Part shown: positions 23,280-34,556 of the stretch, one piece after another
Position numbering within the stretch: the first letter of the stretch is position 1
Layout of the letters: each line of letters starts with the position of its first letter
Origin: Phlegmacium glaucopus
Taxonomy: Eukaryota; Basidiomycota; Agaricomycetes; Agaricales; Cortinariaceae
Assembly (NCBI GenBank): GCA_015039465.1
Contig: MU130477.1
Span: forward strand, 492,619 to 556,618
DNA length: 64,000 bases
Direction: 5' to 3'
Notes under the pieces: generated by a model
Told to the model about the DNA's origin: nothing
The model's database searches: none
What the model saw: the letters and a program-made list of their open reading frames with translations, nothing else
Translations under genes and position numbers: made by a program

Positions 23280-24237
23280 ATGCTTCCGAAAACCAGGTAC
23301 ACCATCCCTACCAATCGCAGTGGCCTCCAACGTGGTTCGGCCCCTTCGAAGCGCAAGAGATCGAATGCGGATGAACAGACACGTAAGCGCCTCAAAGACG
23401 CAAGCGATGTCGAGATGGGTGAGGACGAAGGGGGGCAGAAGACCAAAGGTGGGAGAGATGGGAAAAAGGCCAAGGGGCTGAAAAAAAAGAAAGGGATCAG
23501 GTTCGTATGAACATCCCAATATCTTCGGTTCGTACTAACGAATTTGACAGGAAAACGAGCGCGGACAAAGCACGAGAAGAGGCAGTGGCCAAGGAGGCCA
23601 CTAAAATATATAAGTAAGTAAGTATCTACATTTTACGGCTATCTAACACATCACACAGGAAAACCGAGCGCGTGCTCGCGAGCAGTGGGCACAAAATTGC
23701 CCCACCACCCCGTTCTCGCACTGCCACGTCACCCATGCCAGGCACCACTGCCAGGCACAGCCGTCACCAACGCCGCTCGGATCTGCAAGAAGATACCAGC
23801 AGCAGCAGCAACGATGCCACCAGCACTGAGGACGACACCGGCAGTGACGACACCGGCAGTGAAGACGAAACCGGCCGCATGTCCACCAGCAGGTCCACCA
23901 GCAGGAACAGTGGCCACGACAACGACAACGATGACGACAGCAGCAGCAGCAGCAACGACATCGACATTGACAGCCGTCCCACCCCTCGACCTACCCCTCG
24001 CAAAACCGTGCCCATAGCAGCAACCACGACCGTAGCAGCTAGCACCCCGGTAGCAGCCACCACGTCCGTACCAGCCACCACATCCGTATCAGCTACCACG
24101 TCCGTACCAGCCACAATGTCCGTACCAGCTGCCACATCCGTACCAGCTGCCACATCCGTACCAGCTGCCACATCCACACCAGCTGGTACGTCTGTAGCTG
24201 CCACGTCTATAGCAGCCACCACGTCCGTACCAGCCAC
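23280..24237 (+). CDS. Ser/Thr-rich hypothetical protein inside the Plavaka remnant
   Basis: Three exons join in frame: 23280-23500 (MLPKTRYTIPTNRSGLQ..., Lys/Arg-rich, likely nuclear), 23551-23613 and 23659-24237, with GT/AG introns of 50 and 45 bp. The product has an acidic Ser/Asp-rich region then about ten copies of a (V/T)PA(A/T)TS-type repeat. The frame stays open through the following A-run (read as Lys) into transposase sequence, making a chimeric ORF to the N gap. It replaces part of the transposase, so it was inserted or joined there; retained introns argue against a processed retrocopy. No domain recognised. Confidence 0.5.
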
Positions 24238-24262
24238 AAAAAAAAAAAAAAAAAAAAAAAAA
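24238..24262 (+). repeat. A-run, 25 nt, at a junction
   Basis: Uninterrupted A25 between the Ser/Thr-rich gene and the resumption of the transposase reading frame. It is also the exact end of the segment that has a complement-written partner upstream. Confidence 0.95.
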
Positions 24263-24780
24263 TTGCTTATCAGTCTCGCCAATCTCAATATGAACTTCCG
24301 AATGAAATCATCCAACCACGCCTTCCTTCTTTTAGCCCTTCTACCGGTACCGTCATTTATTCATCAGAAAAAGTGTCTACGTGGCCTGCTGGCAGATAGA
24401 CTGATACATGAATGCCTTGATTTTGTTCTTCAACCTTTGAAAACTGCTGCCAGTATTGGAACTATGATGTCTGATCCACTTGGATGGCGTCGATTTTGCT
24501 TTACCCCTCTAGCTGCATATATCATCAACACTCCAGAATCCACACTTATCACCGGAGTTGCAGGGAGGACCTCTTCGGTTACAATGGCTTCATATAAACA
24601 ACTGGGAGACAATTTCCGGCACGAACCACGCACAGCATCAACAACGCTCGCACAACTTCATGTGGTGGAGGAAAAAGCTGATCCATGGGATCTGGAAGCC
24701 TACTTTAAGGCAGCTTCACAGTTCCATTTGAATGGCGTTCATCGACCATTTTGGGTGAATTGGCCTATGTCTGATCCATC

Positions 24781-25258
24781 NNNNNNNNNNNNNNNNNNNN
24801 NNNNNNNNNNNNNNNNNNNNNNNNNNNNNNNNNNNNNNNNNNNNNNNNNNNNNNNNNNNNNNNNNNNNNNNNNNNNNNNNNNNNNNNNNNNNNNNNNNNN
24901 NNNNNNNNNNNNNNNNNNNNNNNNNNNNNNNNNNNNNNNNNNNNNNNNNNNNNNNNNNNNNNNNNNNNNNNNNNNNNNNNNNNNNNNNNNNNNNNNNNNN
25001 NNNNNNNNNNNNNNNNNNNNNNNNNNNNNNNNNNNNNNNNNNNNNNNNNNNNNNNNNNNNNNNNNNNNNNNNNNNNNNNNNNNNNNNNNNNNNNNNNNNN
25101 NNNNNNNNNNNNNNNNNNNNNNNNNNNNNNNNNNNNNNNNNNNNNNNNNNNNNNNNNNNNNNNNNNNNNNNNNNNNNNNNNNNNNNNNNNNNNNNNNNNN
25201 NNNNNNNNNNNNNNNNNNNNNNNNNNNNNNNNNNNNNNNNNNNNNNNNNNNNNNNNNN
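24781..25258. other. Assembly gap (478 N)
   Basis: Run of N inside the transposase. The coding frame before and after fits the same protein, but the missing part would be longer than 478 bases in a full-length family member, so the gap size may be nominal or the copy deleted. Confidence 0.95.
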
Positions 25259-26220
25259 GTCATGCTATTGATAATTGGTACATCCCAAAACTGGAATTTC
25301 TGCAGAGTGTCATTCCAAGTATTCACACAAACGGTATCGCACTACAATGGTCGGCGGACGGGACAGAACGCGCTCACATTGATGTAATTAAAGATCCCGC
25401 AGACCTCTCCAACAATCAAAACTATGAATCCCAAATCTGTCGACATCTTGACCGTGTAGAGAAATGTCAATGATTCAACCTTTCTACAGCAATTTGTGAT
25501 GCTGGGGTTGACTTTCGTGCAAGGTTTTCCTCAACAGACGAAGACGACAATGACTCCAATAGTATTTCCAGCGACGACTCAATCATTGAGACAATGGCTG
25601 ATCTTGTTAACCATATAAATCCGGTATCACAAAAGTCCTTGCGCTCTCATCCTGATTATTTTGCCCAAGCTGCCAACCTCGGGAATGGTCCACCCAGCCG
25701 AGTTCTACCAATGCCAGCCCGTACCTTTTGCTCGTCTCAAGCAGCCTTCCATCTCAACCGAGATCCATCATATAAATGTATGCTCATTGATGATGTGGCA
25801 ACTTTGTTTAATATTCCAGATTTACGTGAAGCACTGTCCAACTACATGCAATGTATCATTACAGATGGCAGATATATCAGAGCTCTTGGTGGCCGCCGCT
25901 CTGCATCCCGAGGACCACTACCATTTACACATTTGCAGATATGGAAGAAATTTCGTTTGCAGCATAAAGCATATCACTATCCACATGAAACCTTCCCGTC
26001 TGAGGCTGTAAATGCCTGCCCTCCATCTGGCGAATGGGAATTAGGGCGCCATGATCCAGTCATTGCTAACCTCGATCCAGCTTGCGAATGGCCACATAGT
26101 GGCCTTAAAGGTCTGGATACAGTTCATCTTGCAATAATTGAATACCGTGCTAACCCCCAAATTCTCAAGGTCATCAAGTCGTGGAATTGTGTCTCGTCTT
26201 CCGCATTATTCCAGACATGA

Positions 26221-28394
26221 AACGCCTCTTTTGGGAGGATCGTTTCCTTACATATGCACAATATAAATTGTTGTTGTTGTTGTATATAAACACCAACCAG
26301 AGAGCAATGGACTAGTCTTTAAGTCAAAAGCCTCCCTGTTGTTCATTTAGGGAAGGTATAACCTTAGACTTGTATCACACAGAGGTAGGGGGTGAGAATA
26401 GAGATAAGAAGGATGAGGATGAATGAGGAAGAGTCTTCAGCAAGACTATAGCAGTAGACACTGGGTTGACAGTAAAGGACTGAAAAAGCGAACTCAGAGG
26501 GGTTAAGGAAGAGGATGAGGAAGAATAAGAGGGAGTCTTCAGCAAGACTATAGTAATTGACAGTGGGGATAGATTGACAGATAAAAGGCTGAAAAAGCGA
26601 ACTTGAGGGAGGAATTCACTGGAATTCCACTGAGATGATGAATGTGGGGGGGTAAGAATGAATTGAACTGAACTACCTATCCTGGTACAAAAGAGCAGTA
26701 TTTATACCTAAGGATGAGGCTATGTAAAACAATAAAAAAAAAGAAAGAAGTACGCGCTGTCAGGAGAAGAATGAAGAAAGGACAGCTGCAAGAAGAAAAG
26801 AACAATGGAAAAGAAAAAGGAACAGTAAAAAAATCTGTACAAGTGTCAAAGTGCGAGAGAAAAGAAGAGAGGGCAGTGCGCATAGCCCAATAGTAAAAAT
26901 ATATCAACTCCATAGCCGTGTGGTCATGTCAATTATGTGAAAGGTCCTGAGTCAACACTTGAAAAGCGCAGCCTTGTTCCCGAGAAAATACTACTTGCCC
27001 ATGATCCCATGTCACACAGCCTTGATAACACTTGACACTCTGCAAGAATAATCCTCTGCTGCTGATTCATCTGCAACTCCTGCTTAGTCATGATCCTCCT
27101 GGACTTCCTAAATTGTCATAAAGAGGGTGGGAAGGCTTCAGGTACCACATGAATGATGGTTTTAACAGTGAATGATAAGATAAGAGGTAGATGAGTCGAG
27201 GATAGGGGACTGAGTGCAATCCAGGAGCAAGGTATGGCAAGGTAGATAGCTGAGGGGAAGACTTGTGGGTCCATAGCCACAACAACAATGACAAAGCCTT
27301 TGACATAATGGGAGATGTAGCTGATGCGTCCATAAACAGGCTGTTCTTGAAATGATGGGCCATAGATGCAATCAAATGCGAGCTGATGACCGATGCGAAT
27401 AGTAAATTGATTGCTTTGTTGTATCACTAGCCAAGGGACAAACAGATGGTAGATGTTAAGGAGCATGTCGATAGTGTAAATGATTGAGAACATAGTGGAA
27501 GACATTGAGGATATGATGGGTGATGAGGAGGTTAACATCGAACGAATGATTTTATTGACCAGGAACGCGATTCAGGGCTGCTTCCAAAATAGGTAAGTGA
27601 ATTCAAAGTCCGCTTATTTTGTATTGGTGCACGATAATGTCAGTTTGACATTGTACCCCAGATCAACAAGAATATTTCAGGTTCAACTACAGCTCGAGGA
27701 CCTTATCCAGAGCCGAAATCATCATTATATATTCTCAAATGGGGAAAGCGAGCCAATCACGAACTCATAGGCGACATACTTCCATTGCAGCAAGTAAGAG
27801 CGTCTGTTGACCTGACTCCTTGTTTTCGAAATGTGGCCGATCGCCGTCTCACCAAATATAATTCCTTTAGCTACTGTTCAGAATTCCGGTTGAATAAGTA
27901 CTTTAACAAGGAACTGTATTTAGCTCTTTCTTAACATTTCATTAGAGAGTGATATCTGGCTGTTTGTTCACTCCCATATTACAATGCAGTTTGAATGATG
28001 ATACTTTAATTCTTGATTGCTCTACTTCGAATTTCTGAAGTGATAAGTAAAACAATAACTAGTAGGTAAGAGTCTACCTCAGTAGTTCATTGTTGTGGTA
28101 ATGGTGACAACGGAAAAGGGAGATTAAATTATGTTCATATCATTTAATATTTTAAACAAGGATAGCAAGGGCTTCATAATGCTTAATAGTAGCAATGTAT
28201 TTCCTATACAGTGCTGTACAGCATGATATAGTGACAAAAGTGTTCTGGACAGTGCTAGTGTGTGTGACATGAATACTATGGACACTATGACAGACTATAA
28301 GTTTGGTGACGTGACTATGACAAACTATGGGGAACTGTAATTTTGGTGACATGACTGTGACACACTGTAGGATTTTCCTGAATTTGCTGATGTA
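26221..28394. other. Intergenic, short tandem repeats
   Basis: Holds a (TTG)n microsatellite near 26268, two imperfect ~105-bp tandem units around 26415-26620 ('agtcttcagcaagactatag' and 'ctgaaaaagcgaac' in each), and ~50-bp degenerate units at 28290-28380 ('ggtgacatgactgtgac'). A 140-codon ORF at 27116-27538 (minus) has no recognisable motif and is not called. Confidence 0.5.
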
Positions 28395-28727
28395 GCTCAA
28401 TTTTTACATTACTGTTTCGCATATCTGCACTTGGTTAGTTTGCAACTCTTGTATTAAGTGTCCGTAGCAAGTAGGAGGCAAAGCAAACAAGAGACAGCCA
28501 GAGTTTTGATCCCATAAACTTTGCAGCAATGTTCTAAGTCAATAAGTCTCATTCTTTAAGCTACTTCGCGTACTGCGTTATCATTCGCGAACTTCGCTAT
28601 CTTTGCGGTCTACTCTTCTTGTGTATCTCAATACCGCGAACTTCTCTTTAACTCTATCGAGGAAAGCTCCATTAACCCCTCCGAACTATGTTACTACTTG
28701 CGGTCTGATCCCGCCGCAGGTACATCA
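28395..28727 (+). repeat. Divergent solo LTR end
   Basis: Aligns to the 3' half of the LTR at 5464-6171: shared 'gtagcaagtagg', 'agttttgatccca', a run of 'cgaacttcgc'-like words, 'acttgcggtctg' and the terminal 'gcaggtacatca'. It ends at 28727 and the F-box-like remnant begins at the next base, so an LTR inserted into or truncated that remnant. More diverged than the intact pair, hence older. Confidence 0.75.
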
Positions 28728-29160
28728 CCGGTCTGCCAACTGCTCAAGCCTGCTGTTAGCCCATTCCTCTTCTCTATCATATACATTGACTTTGAGTTCC
28801 CTCACAAGGTCCTCCAACATCAAATTTCTATTCTCATTGCCAGCACCGTCTCCCCATCAGCTATGAATTCAATCTCCAAATAATGCCCTGTTTTTTGCTT
28901 CAGCCTATAATAGATGTCTAATGTTTTACCCTGGAGATCCCAAAATTGGTGTTACCACTTGCAAATCTGAGCATTGTTATGTGCATTTTTTATCACTTCC
29001 ACTTCCCTCATTTATTTTTTGGTCATTCATTTTGCATCCTGCACACCTTGACCATGACCAAGCATATCTGGATATACTTATGGCCATTTGCCATCAGACT
29101 CCCAGATGTCTAAGTATCAATCTGGGTCTGCTCTGCCAATCTGCAAGTGCCACATTCTAG
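28728..29160 (+). pseudogene. F-box/LRR-like gene remnant, copy A
   Basis: Similar at DNA level to 37373-37800 and 40880-41150 ('tctgccaactg', 'ggtcctccaacatcaa', 'ccctggagatcccaaa', 'catgaccaagcatatctg'). No frame stays open for long. The best-preserved relative (40884-42330) reads as an F-box/LRR-like protein, so this is a third, badly decayed copy. Confidence 0.6.
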
Positions 29161-29164
29161 ATGT

Positions 29165-29945
29165 TGTATCAACCTTGAAATTAGCTTGAACTTGGTCTTA
29201 CACTTCGGACACCTAAACTTGTCACTGCTCATGTGCTGCCAAGTTCAGATGTGCATTAAGACCCTGGAGAGTTCTGAATGTCTTGGTACAGAGATAATAT
29301 TTGTATGCTGACCCATTGAAGGAAGCCTTGGAGGCAGTATAAGTTGTCAAAGCTTTAGGAGGGGTGACGGACCCTGTAGTAATACATTTCACAGACACGT
29401 TTGGGACTTGGGACACTTGGGACTACCTACATTGCATGAACCGCTGCTGTGACATGGTGCCTTGTAATTTTATGATATCCAGATTTGATGTGTCAAGCGA
29501 TCCCAGATGGACTTCTGAACCTTCCTTTGCAAAAAACACATTGACATGGGAGACCTGGTTTTGGTGTAAGGCAAGGCCACATCAATCTAGAAGAGGCAAA
29601 ACAAGCGGCCCCTACTTTTTGGATATTGGAGATATGGTATGGTGAGTTTGTGTGATGTTGATTTCTTGATTTAGGGCATTCATGTCTATGAAGTGACGCA
29701 ATAACAGTCCCCAATGGGTTCAGGATCATAATAATCATCTACATGTTCACAAAAGTTCATATGCTATTCAAAACTATCAAGCTGTTTCAGCAATACCAGT
29801 GAGGCGAAGAGACGTACCGCTTCAAATACCGTCAATGAACCAAACAATAAACTGCATTTCTCGCAGAAAAGAGGATCAAGGGCGTATTTCTTAGCCTTAC
29901 ATCAAAAATTGGAGTTTCGAAGCGAGAAAGATGGAAATACTGCCA
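29165..29945 (-). pseudogene. C2H2 zinc-finger gene remnant, copy A
   Basis: Decayed duplicate of the gene at 38804-39708. Fingers and linkers can be followed (KTFRTLQGLNAHLN near 29250, CFCKGRFRSPSGI-like near 29520), but a frameshift after the H of LNLAAH closes the frame at about 29222, one finger cysteine is replaced by Tyr (KYYLC versus ECYLC), and the exon 2 frame is broken. Confidence 0.75.
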
Positions 29946-30181
29946 GTGGACGGGCATAGGTTTGGTGCAGTGTAGTGAGACCGTTCAATTGAGTGGGCGG
30001 CTCCCAATGTCAGGCTATATTATGCATAACCTGTAACTTCCCAGCAAGACGCCTGGGTACAAATCAATGAAATCAGAGGTCAGCTGTTTGCCACCATCAA
30101 ATAAAGTTTGATACCGGGAGTGCCAGTGCGTTGCCATGCCAGTTGTAGTGCATTGACCATGGTGGCATGGAGAACGGTCAG

Positions 30182-30433
30182 TTAGTGTATGATGCATTCA
30201 TTCAGCTCCTGCTTGTCGGCATGGTGTCTCTGAGCGTGTTGGTCAAGACATGAACACTGTTTGCTGAAATGAGGTGAAAATGGGTGTTCGCCTGTGTTTG
30301 TTGTACACGCGAATCTGTGAGGCAGGTATATTAGCTTCATATATTCCAAGAAAATGCTGCACCTCCACGTTAGACGTGGCCCATCTCTGGCATATATAAA
30401 GACCTCCTTGTCAACATCAATATTCCGCAACAT
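30182..30433 (-). pseudogene. Remnant of small conserved ORF, copy A
   Basis: Contains NTGEHPFSPHFSKQC and ADKQELNECII, matching the ORF at 39839-40063 (TRNTGEHSFSPRFSRQCSRL, ADKQKLNECII). It is shortened by a stop just after ECIIH and lacks the matching start. Confidence 0.55.
30365..30400 (+). promoter_or_regulatory. Core promoter with dyad and TATA, copy A
   Basis: TATA box CATATATAAA at 30391-30400 sits ~80 bp before the ATG at 30479. It is preceded by a dyad, AGACG-tggcc-CATCT here, perfect in copies B and C as AGACG(N4-5)CGTCT. The arrangement is conserved in all three copies of the downstream gene. Confidence 0.6.
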
Positions 30434-30478
30434 CCACCTCCCAACTCTCTCTCAGTCTCATCATTGGCAATAACAATA

Positions 30479-31209
30479 ATGATGTCTCCGGTGCGAGCTC
30501 CTATGAAACAACAGAAAAAGCATCCAGATTCTGGAGATGTATCCCATCTTGAAGACATCATCCTCATTGGCAGAACAATTGAAACAGTCGCAGCGATTCT
30601 AGCAGCATCGAATGAGATCGTTGAGGTGGCAGCAACAGTAAGTCGTCTCCTAACCCTGGCGTTTACTTTGTATTCATGACATTTGACCTATCAGGAACAT
30701 AGCCGCATTGCTGAACCTCTAAGACGTGTATCTGATTTGTGTGAATCTCTATGGAAAGAAATTAGATCGCACCCCGTGGGAGTTTTTCCTTCAATATACA
30801 ACGGCATTGAGGCATATTCATCATACGTGATGCTTGCTCTGGACCTCTTATTTCTGACTCACTGTTCAACTTAGAATTCTTTGTGATATCCACACTAAGG
30901 CGCGGTCCAAAGAACTCACATCCAGCGATGCACATGATCTTGTCCAACAAACAGAAGTGTCCTTCCAGAATCTCAAGGTATGATGCAATTTTCTATGGAG
31001 ACCCTATAGGATTGAGCAAGGTCATGGTAGAAAACCCTTGATTGTGTTGGATCAATGTCCAATTCGCGTGAGTATATTCTTTGTATGGCTGTGCGCATTG
31101 TCCTTATGGATTACAGACCTTTTCCCAAATGCTCATGACTTTGTCATTACTGGAGGGCAATTCAACATTGTAAACAACTCGGTTGACATCGAAGGTCGTG
31201 AGAAAATTG
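30479..31209 (+). pseudogene. Small helical-domain gene, copy A (splice donor lost)
   Basis: Exon 1 from ATG 30479 encodes DIILIGRTIETVAAILAASN, exon 2 (after a GTAAGT..CAG intron) RIAEPLRRVSDLCESLWKEI, exon 3 HTKARSKELTSSDAHDLVQQ and a last exon AHDFVITGGQFNIVNNSVDI. The helical part followed by an 'F.I.GG.F' strand motif resembles the N-terminal module of many Agaricomycete signalling-type proteins (four-helix, MLKL-like NTD); this is a family resemblance only. Where copies B and C have the donor GTACGT, this copy has ATACGT at 30823, a CpG-type G-to-A change. No downstream effector domain (kinase or NACHT) follows. Confidence 0.5.
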
Positions 31210-32410
31210 TATGTTTCGTATCCTCCAAATCTAAGAACTTAAGACTTACAAGCTATCGGGATTGCACTTATAGATGGAAATGCACCGAGACGTTCGACAT
31301 ATCAAAGTTATAATCATCATTTTATTTGGTTCAGCAGGTCACAGGTGATTAGATGAATGGAGCTGATTCAAGATTACTCCAGTTCCTTCAATGATCTCCT
31401 CATAAACCTCTCCCCCCCCCCAATCCCCTGATCGCTTGTGGTCCTGCGACAGACCAGGTTGCAAAAATTGTACGTTTTGTATCTTCTAAATCTAAGAACT
31501 TAAGACTTACCAGCTATCGTGTTTGCGCTTATAGCTGGAGATGCACTGAGAGTCAGACATTTGTCATATCAAAGTTATAGTCATCATTACATTTGATTGG
31601 GTGGGTCACAGGTGAATCGTTGAATGGAGCTGATTCAAGATTACTCCAGTTCCTTCAATGATCTCCTCATAAAGTCCTCTGTTTATTCTCTCCCTCCACC
31701 CCCCAGGCCACATCCTCTGATCGCTTGTGTTCCTGCGAACCAAGTCATGAGGAAATTGTATGTTTCGTATCTTCCAAATCTAAGGACGTAAGACTTACCA
31801 GCTATCGTGTTTGCGCTTATAGCTGGAGATGCACCGAGACGTTCGTCATCAAAGTTGTGATCATCATTACATTTGATTGAGCAGGTCACAGGTGAATCGT
31901 TGAATGGAGCTGATCCAAGATTACTCCAGTTCCTTCAATAATCTCCTCATAAAGCTCTCTGTTTATTCTTTCCCCCCACCCCCTGGGCCACATCCTCTGG
32001 TCGTTTGTGTTCCTGTGAATGAGAAAATTGTATGTTTTGTATCCTCCAAATCTAAGAACTTAAGACTTATCGTTCGTGCTTATAGCTGGAGATGCACCGA
32101 GACGTTCGTCGTATCAAAGTTATAATCATCATTACATTTGATTGAGCAGGTCACAGGTGATTCGTTGAATGGAGCTGATTCAAGATTACCCCGGTTCCTT
32201 CAATGATCTTCTCATAAACTTCTCTGTTTCTTCTTTCCCCCCCTCTTACATCTTCTGATCGCTTGTCACTTGTGTTCCTTCGGAAAAGGTCGTAAGAAAT
32301 TGTATGTTCCGTACCCTCCAAATCTAAGAATTTAAGACTTACCAGCTATCGCATTTGCGTTTATAGCCGGAGATGCACCGAGACGTTTGACATATCAAAT
32401 CCGGTTCCTT
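31199..32410 (+). repeat. Tandem array, ~270 bp x5
   Basis: Five units begin near 31211, 31471, 31760, 32032 and 32304 (spacings 260, 289, 272, 272). Each has 'aaattgtatgtttcgtatc', 'aaatctaagaacttaagact', 'ggagatgcaccgagacgtt' and 'caggtcacaggtgattcg'. A single unit lies at the same place in copy B (36543-36780). The first unit starts at the splice donor of the preceding helical gene, so the amplified unit includes a donor and its intron. The last unit is partly deleted. Confidence 0.9.
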
Positions 32411-32460
32411 CAATGATTCTCCTCATAAACTTCTATTCTTCTTCCCCTCCCCCCTGGTCC

Positions 32461-33716
32461 TTGTGTTGAATAAGCACGCTGTATCTAATATCAATCATGC
32501 CTTATCATCCTATTTTTTCATTCTTTCATATTATGATCACCTTGTGTGACTGTTAAGTATACGTATCTGTTGCTCCCCGAGAATGGAGAGGATTTATGTA
32601 AAAAGGATGGAAGATATTGATCTTTGCGTTGCAACTAACAGTGCTATGATCAGTTGACTATCATTAAATTAAAGCTACTTGCGTATTTAATCAGTGAGAT
32701 TGTGGTTATGTAATGAGTGGCTAGTAAGTAAGCTAACTGGGTGAAAACACACGCAGTGTGTTCCAGACCCGGAAAGATCCAACGAGATAAGGTTTCCGAT
32801 ACGAGACGCGTGGGTGGGTGGGCCATGCTTTGGTATGTAGGATAGGTTGGGAAAGGGGTGTTTGACAGATGACTTGTTGTTAGATCTTTCGGATCATGAA
32901 AAAAGGCACTGTCATCTGGTGACATGCCGAAGCCAAGGGAGCGGCGGGTGGGTGAAAAGGAAAGGAAGTAACGCAGTAGAAGCTCGACTTGGGATTAATG
33001 TCGAGTGTTTCTACGCCAGCAAGGATAAAGAGAGAGAGAGGGATGTGCACGTGATGCACTTCCCGTCTTCTCAAAGACCATCTTTGCAAGTCACTAGCAT
33101 GTGACCGAGTAATATTTGTTGTAATAATTTCAAGCAAAATTCTTGTGTGACATTTGGATGTAAATTTGAGTTGCTTAGTATGTTTTGGGTGAAAGTACTT
33201 GGTACTTCCCGACCCAAGAAGCAGCCAACTCAAGGTTTCTGTAGATGCGAGACACGCTGCATGACCCAGTTATTAGGAGTCTACGACGCGACGAGTGTGT
33301 CTCATAACCCATAAATTAGGAGTAGTATTTGTCTTATTACACTTGGTTCTGTGATGTGAAACCATGTTGCAATGACAATGTTAAGGCTGCGCACCGTACC
33401 GTAATGGTAGTCGGCCGTAGACCCTATGGTCATATTTTCTGGACCTTTTGGCCTCCACGGTATGGATATGTACAGTATGCCGTAAAATCCAGTTCAGCAG
33501 TCCAAGGCTGTATCGTGGCCATGGACTTACAACCATATTTTGGACATCCCAAAGCCCTTCAACTTGAAGGTACACATGCTGTAACTGTACCATAACACCC
33601 ATGTACTATAGCTACGGTTATGGTGCGCTAGTGATGGGCAGGGGTTTGGGAAACCCCTGGGGTACAAGGGTAAGGGTAAGGAGGGTCAGGGTCAGGGTAC
33701 AGATTTTTTGACCCTT
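32461..33716. other. No gene seen
   Basis: No supported gene. 33330-33600 has many short inverted and mirrored words around 'gtatggatatgtac' and 'catattttggacat', but I could not resolve them into a defined repeat. Confidence 0.5.
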
Positions 33717-33910
33717 GAAAACAAAAGTAATTATACTTTTGGCGTAGTATGTAGTAGTGCGTTGTTTGTAAAATAGCCAGCAACGACTTCTAACGTAGTG
33801 CGTAGTGCGTAGTGCGTAGAAAAGTGTTGCTTGTAAAATAGCCAGCAACGACTTTTAACGTAGTGCGTAGTAAAGTAGTACGTTGTGTAAAAGTATGTAA
33901 CGATACTGTT
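33717..33910. repeat. Mirror (reversed, not complemented) copy of 34581-34782
   Basis: Reading this stretch backwards without complementing gives 34581-34782 at roughly 95% identity with one 8-base gap. For example 'cgatactgt' at 33901-33909 mirrors 'tgtcatagc' at 34582-34590. It spans non-repetitive words as well as the 'gtagtgc'/'cgtgatg' repeats. Confidence 0.8.
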
Positions 33911-34143
33911 AACGTAGTACATAACGTAGTAACGTTGATCTGAACGGAGGTCAGGGATACTCTATCGTTATCTTCTAACTCATTAGTTTCCCCGTTTATT
34001 AAAAATACACTAATGTTTAAGGCTATCCATTATTCCGGTCAATAACGGACCACAACTCGGATGTAGCGTTAAACGTTGTACGTTGACTATCCCGACGCGT
34101 GGCATCACTACCAGTTCCCATTGGGGCCCCACCTTAATCCGAC

Positions 34144-34216
34144 TGGGAATGGGAATGGGAGGTTTTTGGGAATGGGAACCGACTCCCATTCCCAAAACCT
34201 CCCATTCCCATTCCCA
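34144..34216. other. Long perfect-type hairpin
   Basis: Arms of about 33-34 bases ('tgggaatgggaatgggagg...' and its reverse complement) around a 6-base loop 'accgac', with one bulged base. Built of TGGGAA units. Confidence 0.85.
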
Positions 34217-34556
34217 AAGACTCCCCAACCTCCCATTCTTTGGGGTCGTCCCAAATCACGTTCCCAAACCAGGTTTAGGAAGGAGTTCGAAACATTAGGT
34301 TTCCTCGGAAGTTTCATCGATAATAAATTTTGTACAAGTCCCACAATTTCCACAAATTGTTATCTAAAATTTACTTTATCTCTCCCAAACTGATCATAAA
34401 ATTCGATGACTAACAACACTTTCGTCACTCCGGAGAAATCTAACGAAAAAGAGACTAAATTTCAGTTAAAATATCTATGTGTTGTCAATCTAGTGAGACT
34501 ATAGTCTCTTTATTTTTAAGGGTTTTTATGGGACTGGGGAGGTCTTCCCATTCCCC

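Larger units (their letters stand above)
22378..26220 (+). pseudogene. Plavaka-type transposase, decayed and interrupted
   Basis: The ATG at 22378 starts a C2H2-type finger (CPRCAKKF...LLQHMNQPSSSC) typical of Plavaka-family transposases. Frameshifts follow (one lost G near 22710), then DLRNVPKYLPNGPLWKS and LFLYYRDPIDCLQSIL to about 23200. There an unrelated gene replaces the next ~120 residues. After an A-run the transposase resumes at 24263 (LLISLANLNMNFRMKSSNHA, DPLGWRRFCFTPLAAYI), enters the N gap, and continues with NWYIPKLEFLQSV and ALQWSADGTERAHI. TGA at 25471 stands where Arg is expected; the C-terminal part (MADLVNHINPV... LPFTHLQIWKKFRLQ) runs to 26220. Inactive as written. Family identification is from memory of conserved motifs. 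Confidence 0.75.

Noticed and set aside
26915..26985. tRNA-like word ('ccgtgtggtcatgtc...gtcctgagtcaacac')
   Set aside because: A- and B-box matches are too weak and no cloverleaf could be drawn.
27116..27538. 140-codon ORF with hydrophobic stretches on the minus strand
   Set aside because: No recognisable motif, no splice-compatible neighbours, overlapping ORFs in other frames; not supportable.
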